A DNA stretch of 64,000 nucleotides from Halorubrum cibi (GTDB taxonomy: Archaea; Halobacteriota; Halobacteria; Halobacteriales; Haloferacaceae), in NCBI RefSeq assembly GCF_900182635.1, contig NZ_FXTD01000001.1, forward strand, positions 248,001 through 312,000. The letters are read 5' to 3'. The position numbers were made by a program, and so were the translations under genes. Shown in pieces: positions 37,596 to 45,492 of this stretch. Numbering within the stretch: position 1 is the stretch's first letter; each line of letters opens with the position of its first letter. The notes below the pieces were generated by a model that worked only from the letters and a program-made list of their open reading frames with translations, searched no databases and had not been told where the DNA came from.

Positions 37596-38219
37596 ATGAC
37601 CGACGACCGACCACGAGATCGACACACGACCGGAACCGCCACGCGAACCGACCACTCCGACCGGAGGAGCTCCCGCCCGTCGCGGATCGAACCGGAGGGC
37701 TCGTCGAAAAGCGACCTCGAACGGTCTCCCGGACGTGACACTGAGCGTCAACCCCGGGCGACGGTCCTCCACGTGGAACCGGACCCGGAGTCCACGGAGG
37801 TGTTCGCGACGTTCCTCGAGCGGTTCGAACCGGAGGTAACGGTCCGATCGGTCGGTCGAATCTCGGAGGCGCGCCAGAAGATCGGAGCGGTCGATTGCGT
37901 GGTAACCGAACAGCGACTCCCGGACGGGTCCGGGATCGATCTGCTGGAATCCGCCCGCAAGCGAGGAATTCGGACGCCGTTTCTGTTTCACACGACCTGC
38001 CACGAGCCCGTCGTCGAGGCTCGAGCGTTCGAATCGGGCGCGGCCGCCTACGTCCGCAAACGGTCCGAGCGTGGCCAGTACGAGCGGCTGATCGGCGTGC
38101 TCCGCGAACGCCTCGAGACGATCGGCAGCGAGGGTGCCGCCTCGATCGGATCGTCGAAATCCGCCCCCACCGTCTCCGAGGCGGGCGTGGGAACGCCGCC
38201 GTTGCGTTCGGAGGAGTGA
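37596..38219 (+). CDS. Response-regulator-like protein with Glu at the phosphosite
   Basis: 207 residues. A disordered, charged N-terminal part (about 1-54) precedes a receiver domain (55-175). The pocket reads LHVEPDPES, and the phosphoacceptor position is Glu105 in CVVTEQRLPDGSGIDLL where haloarchaeal receivers have Asp; the Lys-like position is kept (YVRKR). A Glu at this site can mimic constitutive phosphorylation. It lies between sufS and sufU, so a role linked to Fe-S status is possible but unproven. No output domain is present. Confidence 0.72.
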   Translation: MTDDRPRDRHTTGTATRTDHSDRRSSRPSRIEPEGSSKSDLERSPGRDTERQPRATVLHVEPDPESTEVFATFLERFEPEVTVRSVGRISEARQKIGAVDCVVTEQRLPDGSGIDLLESARKRGIRTPFLFHTTCHEPVVEARAFESGAAAYVRKRSERGQYERLIGVLRERLETIGSEGAASIGSSKSAPTVSEAGVGTPPLRSEE

Positions 38220-38312
38220 CGTCGCGGCGTCGGCGGTCGGCGAAGACGGTCGATTCGGCCGGTGAGTCGCGACGGAATGCTTTTGAACGCGACGGGCCTA
38301 CCTGAAACCAGT

Positions 38313-38738
38313 ATGGGAACCGGCTCGGACATGTACCGACAGCAGATCCTCGACCACTACAAGAACCCGCGAAACTACGGAGAACTCGAGGATCCGGACT
38401 TCACACACGTCGGGGAGAACCCCTCCTGTGGCGACACGATCAAGGTCGACGTCGTCCTCGACGACGCCGACGAAACCATCGAACGGGTCGCGTTCACCGG
38501 CGACGGCTGCGCCATTTCGATGGCCTCCGCGAGCATGCTCTCCGAGCGGCTCCACGGGATGACCGTCGACGAACTCGCCGCGCTCGACACCGACGACGTC
38601 ACCGAGATGCTCGGCGTCGACGTCTCCCCGATGCGGATCAAGTGCGCCGTGCTCGGCCGCCAGGTCGCCCAGGACGGCGCGAAGATCCACCGCGGCGAAC
38701 TCGACCCCGACGCCGACCGGACCCGCACCGAGGAGTGA
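38313..38738 (+). CDS. sufU: SufU-type Fe-S assembly protein
   Basis: 141 residues from the ATG at 38313 (MGTGSDMYRQQILDHYKNPRN). The three conserved cysteines and Asp are Cys39 (NPSCGD), Asp41, Cys66 (GDGCAIS) and Cys111 (IKCAVLG), the zinc/persulfide site of SufU. The SufU-specific insert between the second and third Cys is present, separating it from IscU. It accepts sulfur from SufS, encoded upstream on the same strand. The upstream in-frame extension is non-coding in character. Confidence 0.93.
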   Translation: MGTGSDMYRQQILDHYKNPRNYGELEDPDFTHVGENPSCGDTIKVDVVLDDADETIERVAFTGDGCAISMASASMLSERLHGMTVDELAALDTDDVTEMLGVDVSPMRIKCAVLGRQVAQDGAKIHRGELDPDADRTRTEE

Positions 38739-38831
38739 CGGGCGGATCGCGGTAGGCCCGATCCGAACCGACGCGAACCGACGCGAGCCGAGCCCACCGG
38801 ACTTTTGCTCGTGAAGGGCGTTCGGCCGCAC

Positions 38832-39572
38832 ATGAGCGACGAGTTCGACAAGGAAGCGGAACGCGAGAAGCTCCGCGAGAAGTTCGCTGAAGACGAGAAG
38901 AAACGCGAACACACCCAGCGGATGTCCGAGCTGCTCTTACAGGGCGCGACGATGACGAACCGCCACTGCGACACGTGTGGCGACCCGATATTCCGGCACG
39001 ACGGCCGGGAGTTCTGCCCGACGTGTCACGCGACGGAGGACGGATTCGAAGTGCCCGCGGCCGACGAGACCGGAGCGGAGGAGGCGGAACCGACCGCGGA
39101 CGCCGGAGGTACCGCGTCCTCGGCAACGACCGAGAACCGACCGGAGTCGGCGGCCGGCGGCGGCGATCCGACCGCCAGGAACGCCGCCACCGGAAACGTC
39201 GCCACCGGAAACGTCGCCACCGGAAACGTCGCCACCGGAAACGCCGCCGCGAGGGATGCCGCCGCGAGGGACGCCGCCGCGACTGACGCGGAATCGACCG
39301 GCTTCGATGGCGCTCGCGACGCTCCCGAGGAGGTCAGCGGGCGGTCGCCGTCGACGCCGGACGCGGGGTCGCGAACCGCGGCCGGTGAATCCACGCCCGG
39401 TGGAACCTCGAGCGACGACGCGGCCGGCGGGGTCGCCGCCGCCCGCGAGTCGCTGACGCGGACGCTGAACCGGTTCGCCCGCGCGGCGGAGGAGACGGAC
39501 GACCCGCGCCGCGCCCGCGATCACCTGCGGGCGGCGCGGGAGGCGGCGGAGGCGCTCGCGGCGCTCGACTGA
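38832..39572 (+). CDS. Autoantigen p27-like zinc-finger protein with VATGN repeats
   Basis: 246 residues. The N-terminal 75 residues are helical with MSELLLQGATMTNRHCDTCGDPIF and FCPTCHA, two CxxC pairs that make a zinc finger of the Sjogren's syndrome/scleroderma autoantigen 1 family common in archaea. The middle is a low-complexity region with VATGN repeats (15-bp units at 39186-39245), and residues about 185-246 are a C-terminal Ala/Arg/Glu helix bundle. Function unknown. The start at 38832 fits the domain boundary. Confidence 0.83.
   Translation: MSDEFDKEAEREKLREKFAEDEKKREHTQRMSELLLQGATMTNRHCDTCGDPIFRHDGREFCPTCHATEDGFEVPAADETGAEEAEPTADAGGTASSATTENRPESAAGGGDPTARNAATGNVATGNVATGNVATGNAAARDAAARDAAATDAESTGFDGARDAPEEVSGRSPSTPDAGSRTAAGESTPGGTSSDDAAGGVAAARESLTRTLNRFARAAEETDDPRRARDHLRAAREAAEALAALD
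39186..39245 (+). repeat. Four 15-bp tandem repeats in the p27-like gene
   Basis: Four consecutive 15-base units of GCCACCGGAAACGTC, the last ending GCC, encode VATGN-type pentapeptides. The near-perfect DNA identity implies recent expansion, and length may vary between strains without frameshift. Confidence 0.85.
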
Positions 39573-39593
39573 CGGATCCGTTCATGAACCGTT

Positions 39594-39637
39594 GCCGGCG
39601 GCGGAGCCGCCGGCTTTCCCGTGGCGCATAGCGCCAC
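39594..39637. terminator. Two adjacent perfect hairpins between convergent genes
   Basis: GCCGGCGGC/GCCGCCGGC (9-bp stem, 3-base loop, 39594-39614) and GTGGCGC/GCGCCAC (7-bp stem, 3-base loop, 39621-39637). They lie between the convergent p27-like and glmM genes, where bidirectional termination is expected, but no T-tract follows, so a repeat-element role is equally possible. Confidence 0.45.
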
Positions 39638-39658
39638 GCTGCTTGCGTCACGCGTCTT

Positions 39659-39814
39659 CGCCCTCGCGACTGCCCCTTTGAGTCCCACCCCGCCCCGCAC
39701 AGCAACCGCACCTCACGCCTCCCCAGCCTCGTCGGCCGCCCTCCGCGTTGCTCCGGCCGGCCGACTCCCTCGCGGGCGCGGCGCGGGTCGTCGGGCCGCT
39801 CAGAGGCGCGCCGG
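39659..39814. repeat. Dispersed intergenic repeat, copy A
   Basis: The core 39659-39731 shares a 31-base segment with one mismatch (CTGCCCCTTTGAGTCCCACC is part of it) and a 26-base identical segment (ACCTCACGCCTCCCCAGCC is part of it) with copy B at 55551-55615. Both copies end near GGCGCGCC. It is non-coding, lies between convergent genes, and follows two hairpins. From memory, similar sequence is repeated in Halorubrum genomes. Confidence 0.75.
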
Positions 39815-39834
39815 AGCCTTACTGGAAATCGAGC

Positions 39835-41196
39835 TTACCGACCGCTCTCGACCGCCTGTCGCATCTCCTCGGCCAGCCGCTCGGCGCGGTCGGCGTCGCC
39901 GGACTCGGCGTAGATCCGGATCTTCGGCTCCGTTCCCGAGGGGCGGACGAGCACCCACGCGTCGCCGTAGTCGAGCCGGTAGCCGTCGGTCGTGTTGGGG
40001 GTCGCCTCCGAGGTCTCGACGAACGCCCGCGCGGCCGACAACATGTCCTCGCGCTCGTCGCCGTTCGCGTACTCGACGTTGACGCGCACGGAGTGGTAGT
40101 CGGTGTAGGCCGCGATCGCCTCGCTGACGGGGGCGTCCGCGTCCGCGAGCAGTTCGAGGAAGCGCGCGCCGATGTACGCCCCGTCCCGCGAGAGCCGGTA
40201 CGGCGGGAAGAACACCCCGCCGTTGCCCTCGCCGGCGATGGGGACGCGGACGTCCTCCTCGTCCAGCTCGCGGGTCCGCGTGATGATGTTGGTCGCGCCG
40301 ATGGGCGTCAACTCGAGGTCGGCGCCGTTGGCGTCACAGACGTCGACGAGCCGCTGAGAGACGTTGACCGCGCTGACGACGGCGTCGCCCGGTGAGAGCG
40401 CGTCGTCGGCGAGCGCCGCGAGGGACGTGTCGCCGTCGACGACGGACCCGGTCTCGTCGACGAAAACGGCCCGGTCGGCGTCGCCGTCGTGAGCGATCCC
40501 CACGTCCGCCTCGGTGGTCGCGACGAGTCGCGAGAGCGCACGGAGGTTCTCGGGCACCGGCTCGGAGTCCCGACCAGGGAAGTGGCCGTCGGGCGTGGCG
40601 TTCACCGTCACCACTTCACAGCCCAGCTCGCGGTAGATCCGCGGCGAACTCACGGACGCGGCGCCGTGACCGGGATCGACCGCCACGGTGAGGTCGGCGG
40701 CGGCGATCGACTCGCGATCGACCGCGGCGATCAGCTGGTCGGCGTAGTCGTCGACGACGCCCTCGACGGTCGTCTCGCTCCCGGCGGCCCGCCAGTCGGC
40801 GTGGTCGTACTCGTCGTCGAGCACGCGGCGCTCGACGCGCTCTAACACGTCGACGGAGAGCTCGACGCCGTCGTCTCCGACGAGCTTGATCCCGTTGAAC
40901 TCCGGCGGGTTGTGCGAGGCGGTGACGAGCACGCAGGGGACGCCGACGGACTCGCAGTAGTTGCCGACCGCGGGCGTGGGGACGACGCCGAGTCGGTCGA
41001 CGTCACAGCCCACGGCGGCGAGCCCGCTCGCGGCGGCGTTGGCGAACAGCTCGCCGGTGGTGCGGGTGTCGCGGGCGACGGCGACCCGGTCGGCGTCCCA
41101 GGTCGTCCCGGCCGCCTTCGCGATGTCGAGGACGAGCTCCGGCGTCAGATACCGGAGTGCGACCCCGCGAATGCCACTGGATCCGAACAGCTCCAT
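39835..41196 (-). CDS. glmM: Phosphoglucosamine mutase
   Basis: 453 residues from the ATG at 41196 (MELFGSSGIRG). The catalytic phosphoserine is Ser94 in TASHNPPEF, the metal loop is HDGDADRAVF, the sugar loop GEGNGG, and the phosphate loop RPSGTEPKIRIY. The FGSSGIRG start is typical of archaeal GlmM-type mutases, which interconvert glucosamine-6-P and glucosamine-1-P; phosphomannomutase activity cannot be excluded. With glmS and the GlmU-like gene at 13-16 kb it completes UDP-GlcNAc synthesis. It is a single gene here. Confidence 0.87.
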   Translation of the reverse strand: MELFGSSGIRGVALRYLTPELVLDIAKAAGTTWDADRVAVARDTRTTGELFANAAASGLAAVGCDVDRLGVVPTPAVGNYCESVGVPCVLVTASHNPPEFNGIKLVGDDGVELSVDVLERVERRVLDDEYDHADWRAAGSETTVEGVVDDYADQLIAAVDRESIAAADLTVAVDPGHGAASVSSPRIYRELGCEVVTVNATPDGHFPGRDSEPVPENLRALSRLVATTEADVGIAHDGDADRAVFVDETGSVVDGDTSLAALADDALSPGDAVVSAVNVSQRLVDVCDANGADLELTPIGATNIITRTRELDEEDVRVPIAGEGNGGVFFPPYRLSRDGAYIGARFLELLADADAPVSEAIAAYTDYHSVRVNVEYANGDEREDMLSAARAFVETSEATPNTTDGYRLDYGDAWVLVRPSGTEPKIRIYAESGDADRAERLAEEMRQAVESGR

Positions 41197-41320
41197 ACGG
41201 GGCCATGGGCCGGCCGACGGGAAAGCGGTTCCGAACGCGAGCGCCGGATCCGCCGAGCGCGGCCCTCGTTCCGCCGGTCGCACTCGCGGGGTTGAAACCC
41301 GTCGCGGCCGTATCGTTCGC

Positions 41321-41923
41321 ATGGAGCGATCACGGCGGGAGCTGTTGTGTCGGGCCGGCACGGTCGTCCTCGCGGTCGGCGCGACGGCCGGTTGTCTCGA
41401 CGCCGCCGCCGGCGACGGCCCGCAGGGACCGGCTGGAACGCCGGAGACCCTGTCATGTTCGGAGGACGGGTTCGTCCGGCTCGACACCCCGTTCGAGGAG
41501 CCAGTCGCGTCGCGGACCGTCGAGCCGGAAGGGACCGGAACGACGGTCGAGCTGTCCGCGGAGGGCACCGCGGAGACGTACGGACAGCCGATCCGGCTCG
41601 TGCTCCGGAACACCGGCGACGACTCGGTCGGGACCCGCGGCGAGCACGCGTACTCGGTGCAGCGACGGACCGGCGAGGGGTGGGTCGACGTGCGCGGATC
41701 GACGACCGGCGAGGCGGTCGACCTCCCCGTCGAGGACGACGCGCTCGATGCGGGCGACACCTACAGCTGGTCGATAGACCTCGAGGAGTCGACGATCGCG
41801 TCGGCCGTGCCGGACCGCGAACTCGGCGTCTGTCCGCCTCTCGGACCGGGACCTCACCGGTTCGTCTACTGGGGGATCGTCGAGGCTCCGCCGATCGGGA
41901 TCGAGTTCGAGCTGATCGGCTGA
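41321..41923 (+). CDS. Tat-exported lipoprotein of unknown function
   Basis: 200 residues. The N-terminus has twin Arg (RSRRELL), a hydrophobic stretch and the lipobox ATAGC, so the mature protein is attached at Cys (about residue 25) on the outer face of the membrane. The rest is a beta-rich domain with VRLDTPFEEP, LVLRNTGDD and a C-terminal RFVYWGIVE strand, resembling immunoglobulin-like folds. It is divergent from glmM. No family recognised. Confidence 0.75.
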   Translation: MERSRRELLCRAGTVVLAVGATAGCLDAAAGDGPQGPAGTPETLSCSEDGFVRLDTPFEEPVASRTVEPEGTGTTVELSAEGTAETYGQPIRLVLRNTGDDSVGTRGEHAYSVQRRTGEGWVDVRGSTTGEAVDLPVEDDALDAGDTYSWSIDLEESTIASAVPDRELGVCPPLGPGPHRFVYWGIVEAPPIGIEFELIG

Positions 41924-41944
41924 TCGGTCGTTCGCGGGACGTGC

Positions 41945-42553
41945 TCAAAAGGACTTCCAGCCGGAGGGCTGTTCCATGCGATCGAGGACTCTGAACTGTC
42001 GTTCGTCGCCCTCGACGCGGGTCTCGACGACCAGATCGAACGGCTCGTACAGCGTGTGGATCACCTGCTCGTCGTGGGCCGTCGAGCCGACGACGCTCAC
42101 GAAGGGCCAGCCCTGTCCGGAGGACTGGGAGGCCATCACGCGGGTGAACTGGTAGATCCGATCGGGGTCCCAGTACATCAACAGCTCGGAGAGCGAGTAG
42201 ACGCCGACCGCCCGCTCGCGTCCGGCCGACGACTCGACCACGTCGGTGAACTTGATCCCGATCTCAGTGAGGTCGCCCGGGCCGCTCACGTACTTCGTCG
42301 TGGGCGTGTCGGCGCGTTTGTCGCCCTGCTGGTGGGTGACGCAGTCGACGACGACGAGGTCGTCGCCGCCGTCACCGACGAGCCGCTCGTGATCCGCTCG
42401 GATCTTCTCGGCGGTCCGCCCGGTCGAGACGACGATGGGGGAGTCCGACCACGCTGCGAGCAGCCGATTGAAGAGGTCGTACTTCCCGCTCATCGGTGGT
42501 CCGCTGATGAGGACGCTGTCGGAGGAGACGACGGCGTCAGGAAGCGGACTCAT
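41945..42553 (-). CDS. RecA/KaiC-superfamily ATPase-like protein (DUF7504-like)
   Basis: 202 residues. Near the N-terminus ISGPPMSGKYDLFNRLL is a P-loop variant in which the usual K-T/S-T is KYD, so nucleotide hydrolysis may be weak. LVVVDCVTHQQ forms a Walker B strand. I recall such proteins as DUF7504, relatives of KaiC-like Rad55 ATPases. It is the last of three minus-strand genes beside cheW, and may act as a signalling switch. Confidence 0.66.
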   Translation of the reverse strand: MSPLPDAVVSSDSVLISGPPMSGKYDLFNRLLAAWSDSPIVVSTGRTAEKIRADHERLVGDGGDDLVVVDCVTHQQGDKRADTPTTKYVSGPGDLTEIGIKFTDVVESSAGRERAVGVYSLSELLMYWDPDRIYQFTRVMASQSSGQGWPFVSVVGSTAHDEQVIHTLYEPFDLVVETRVEGDERQFRVLDRMEQPSGWKSF

Positions 42554-42596
42554 GTCTCACACAACGGGTCGACCCCGATAAAACCCTTCCGAGGGA

Positions 42597-42983
42597 TCAC
42601 TTTCGGAGGAACCTCGGCAGATCAAGCGCGGACGGTGGCCCGGTTCGCGGCGAGCGAGTGAGAGTCAGCTCACTGAGAGCTCCCGGAAGCGCCGCCGGCA
42701 GCGGCGCCGTTCGCGGCGTTCCGACGCCGTCGACCAGTTCCTCCCAGACGGCCTCGGGCTCCTCTGCCGGGGCCTCGAGCGCCTTGGTTCTCCCCTCGTC
42801 GTAGGCGAGCTCGACCATGCTCCGCTCGTACGCGCCGGGAAACGCCTCGAGGATCCGATCGAGCTCCTCGGGGGGCGCGCTCCCGCAGCCGGCCGCCACA
42901 CCGAGCGCGAACGCCCGGTCGATGGCCGCCTGACGGGTCAGTTCAGCCGGATCCCAGTCCGTCCCGAACGTCCGGTCGTACAT
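42597..42983 (-). CDS. Hypothetical helical protein downstream of the KaiC-like ATPase
   Basis: 128 residues from the ATG at 42983, which overlaps the stop of the KaiC-like gene (TGATG). MYDRTFGTDWDPAELTRQAAIDRAFALGVAAGCG is followed by helices (ILEAFPGAYERSMVELAYDEGR) and a Pro-rich basic C-terminus ending FLRK. The tight coupling suggests a partner of the ATPase. I do not recognise a family. Confidence 0.6.
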   Translation of the reverse strand: MYDRTFGTDWDPAELTRQAAIDRAFALGVAAGCGSAPPEELDRILEAFPGAYERSMVELAYDEGRTKALEAPAEEPEAVWEELVDGVGTPRTAPLPAALPGALSELTLTRSPRTGPPSALDLPRFLRK

Positions 42984-43678
42984 CACCGGGTCACCGTCGT
43001 GGCCGAGCCGACGCGGATCCCTCCGTCGGTGAACTCGACGTCCTGGATATCGGTGTTCACGTCGGTTCCCCGCATCTTCAGCACCTGTATCCCGCGGCGC
43101 ATCCCCTCGTCCTCCAAGTAGTTGTGGAGGAAGACGACGCCGTGGGCGAGGTAGTGCTCCTCGGAGTACGCGCTCGGGTCGGTCATCTCGGAGATGAGCA
43201 TCGTCGTCGCGCCCGTCCGCTTCAGCGAGGAGAGCAGTTGGATCATGGTGTCCTCGTCGTCGTCGAGCAGGAAACGCAACAGCATCGTCGAGTCGAAGAC
43301 GACCCGGTCGATGTCGCGGGAGTTGACGTACCCCGTGAGCCGGTTCGTGACGCCCGAGCGGTCCCGGCGCTCGCCGGGAAGCCCGAAGAACCGCCGGCCG
43401 TCGGCCGAGAAGGAATCGAGGAAGGTCACCCGATCGGTGTCGAGCGCGCGGTCGAACCCAAAGTCGTACCCGCCCATGTCGCGGCGGATCCCTTCCTTCG
43501 TCTCGTGCATGCTGACGTACAGCACGTCGTCTCCGTTTCGGGCACCCTGGGCCGCGAACTGCGAGCAGAAGGTCGTCTTGCCGCTTCCGGGAGGACCGCT
43601 CACCACGTACAGCCGGTCGGACGGGAACCCCCCGTCGACGAGCTCGTCGAATCCGGGAACCCCGCTGGAGACTCGCAT
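42983..43678 (-). CDS. KaiC-like Rad55-family ATPase
   Basis: 231 residues, a single KaiC/RadA-type domain. MRVSSGVPGFDELVDGGFPSDRLYVVSGPPGSGKTTF contains the KaiC N-terminal GIPGLDxLxxGG motif and a full Walker A; the Walker B strand reads DRVVFDS. It lacks the second domain and autophosphorylation region of cyanobacterial KaiC. It lies 129 bases beyond the end of cheW on the same strand and is followed by two small partners, so a role in signal transduction with the chemotaxis genes is plausible. Confidence 0.82.
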   Translation of the reverse strand: MRVSSGVPGFDELVDGGFPSDRLYVVSGPPGSGKTTFCSQFAAQGARNGDDVLYVSMHETKEGIRRDMGGYDFGFDRALDTDRVTFLDSFSADGRRFFGLPGERRDRSGVTNRLTGYVNSRDIDRVVFDSTMLLRFLLDDDEDTMIQLLSSLKRTGATTMLISEMTDPSAYSEEHYLAHGVVFLHNYLEDEGMRRGIQVLKMRGTDVNTDIQDVEFTDGGIRVGSATTVTR

Positions 43679-43806
43679 AGGTGGACCATCGCGGGTGACC
43701 CGATAAGCGTTGGCTCCCGTTTTTCAACGGTGAGAACCCGAACGGGTCGCGTGAGGACGTCGATCTCGGTGCGTGAGAACGTCGAACTCCGCTACCTGTT
43801 CGTCGC

Positions 43807-44301
43807 CTACGCCTCCGCGGACTCGTCCGCCGAGGCGTCGCCTCCCGATCCATCGATCTCGACGTTCGCGTCGGCCTCGACGTCGGGAGCGACCCAGACG
43901 ACGAACCGGTCGTCGGATTTGACGATCCCGTGAACCCCTTCGTCGTCGGCGGTCGTCCCCTCGTCGACGTCCTCGGATGCGACGTCTCTGACCTGGAACA
44001 CCTCGTCGACGATCCACCCGACGGTCCCGCCCTCCGAGACGCGATCGTCGTCGAACACGACGATCCGCTCGCGGGGACCCGTCTCCTCGATCGCGAAGAG
44101 CGTCTTCGGGTCGACGATGGTCGTCGTCCGACCGCGGAGGTCCATCACGCCCTCGACGTGGTCGGGGGAGTTCGGGATCCGCGTGAGCTCGCCGGCGTCG
44201 ACGATCTCGTCGATGACCCCGATGTCCAGACAGTACGTACCGTCGCCGAGGCCGAACTCCAGTACCTTCGTGTGTTCGGCGTCCGCCTCCGTGGCTGGCA
44301 T
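43807..44301 (-). CDS. cheW: Chemotaxis coupling protein CheW
   Basis: 164 residues from the ATG at 44301. The CheW fold is clear: VLEFGLGDGTYCLDIGVIDEIVD, LTRIPNSPDHVEGVMDLRGRTTTIVDPKTLF, and GWIVDEVFQV. An acidic tail of about 20 residues follows. It links transducers to CheA. The gene is divergent from cheB, separated by 102 bases that hold a perfect palindrome and TATA-like elements. The long upstream in-frame extension is an antisense artefact over cheB. Confidence 0.92.
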   Translation of the reverse strand: MPATEADAEHTKVLEFGLGDGTYCLDIGVIDEIVDAGELTRIPNSPDHVEGVMDLRGRTTTIVDPKTLFAIEETGPRERIVVFDDDRVSEGGTVGWIVDEVFQVRDVASEDVDEGTTADDEGVHGIVKSDDRFVVWVAPDVEADANVEIDGSGGDASADESAEA

Positions 44302-44346
44302 GCTTCCACTCGCGTCGAGACGGCGGATAACGGTATCCCCTGAATT

Positions 44347-44358
44347 ATCACCGGTGAT
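44347..44358. promoter_or_regulatory. 12-bp perfect palindrome between cheW and cheB
   Basis: ATCACCGGTGAT is self-complementary and lies roughly midway between the divergent cheW and cheB starts, upstream of the TATA-like TTTATG at 44374-44379 of cheB. Its position suits a regulator controlling both promoters. Confidence 0.5.
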
Positions 44359-44403
44359 TCCTGGGTCCGTGGGTTTATGCTCGCTCTGGGACCGGTTTCG
44401 GAC

Positions 44404-45492
44404 ATGAGTAGGACGACGGATCGGCGTGGCGGCCGGAGCGACGCCCCGCGAGTGGTCGTCGTCGACGACTCGCCGTTCATGCGCGGGCTGATCGGGGACC
44501 TCCTGACCGACGCGGGGGTGACCGTCGTCGGCGAGGCCGGCGACGGCGAGGAGGCGCTGTCGGTGGTGGCCGAGACGCGCCCGGACGTGGTTACCATGGA
44601 CGTCGAGATGCCCGGGATGGGCGGGATCGAGGCCGTCGAGCGGCTGATGGCGGAGACGCCGACGCCCGTGTTGATGCTGTCGGCACACACCGCGGAGGGT
44701 GCCGAGGTGACCTTCGAGGCGCTCGAGCGCGGCGCGGTCGACTTCTTCTCGAAACCCGGAGGCGAGGTGTCGACCGGCGTCTCGCGGGAGGCCGACCGGC
44801 TCGTCGAGGCGGTTCGGTCGGTTGCCGACGCGGACCTCGAGGCCGCGACCCGCGACCGGAAGCCCCGAACCGCCTCCGGGACGGGAGCGGCGTCGGACGT
44901 CGACCTCGCGGAGCCGCTGACGGCCGTGGTCGGCGCGTCGACGGGCGGCCCGAAGGCGGTCGAGCGGGTGCTCTCCGCGCTGCCGATGGCCGACTGTCGG
45001 GTGCTCGTGGTCCAGCACATGCCAGAGGCGTTCACCTCGCGGTTCGCGGAACGCCTCGATTCGGCCTCCGCGTACGACGTTCGGGAGGCGACGGACGGCG
45101 CGCGAATCGGGGCGGGCGAGGCGCTCGTCGCCCCGGGCGGCAGACACATGCTGATCGGCAGCTACCGCGCGGGGCGTCTGCGCGTAAAACTCGTCGACGA
45201 GGACGCCGCGGACGGCGACACCCCGTCGGTGACCCCCGCGGTCGACGTGACGATGCGATCGGCCGCTGAAACGGTCTCTGACCCGCTCGTCGGCGTCGTC
45301 CTCACGGGTATGGGCGACGACGGATCCACGGGGATCCGAGCGATGGCCGACGCCGGCGCGCGGACGGTCGCACAGAGCGAGGACACCTGCGTCGTCTACG
45401 GCATGCCGAAGCGCGCCGTGGCAACCGGCGCGGTCGACTCGGTGTGTGACCTCGACGACGTCGCCGGCGCGATCCTCGGGGGGAGGCCCTGA
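44404..45492 (+). CDS. cheB: Chemotaxis methylesterase CheB
   Basis: 362 residues from the ATG at 44404. The receiver domain (16-130) has VVDDSPF and phospho-Asp66 in TMDVEMPGMGG. The methylesterase domain (about 170-360) has the Ser of GASTGGPKA, His of QHMPEAF and Asp of GMGDDGSTG as the catalytic triad. It demethylates transducers and deamidates them during adaptation. Its stop overlaps the cheA start by one base. A TTTATG box lies 25-30 bases before the ATG, so the transcript is probably leaderless. Confidence 0.96.
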   Translation: MSRTTDRRGGRSDAPRVVVVDDSPFMRGLIGDLLTDAGVTVVGEAGDGEEALSVVAETRPDVVTMDVEMPGMGGIEAVERLMAETPTPVLMLSAHTAEGAEVTFEALERGAVDFFSKPGGEVSTGVSREADRLVEAVRSVADADLEAATRDRKPRTASGTGAASDVDLAEPLTAVVGASTGGPKAVERVLSALPMADCRVLVVQHMPEAFTSRFAERLDSASAYDVREATDGARIGAGEALVAPGGRHMLIGSYRAGRLRVKLVDEDAADGDTPSVTPAVDVTMRSAAETVSDPLVGVVLTGMGDDGSTGIRAMADAGARTVAQSEDTCVVYGMPKRAVATGAVDSVCDLDDVAGAILGGRP

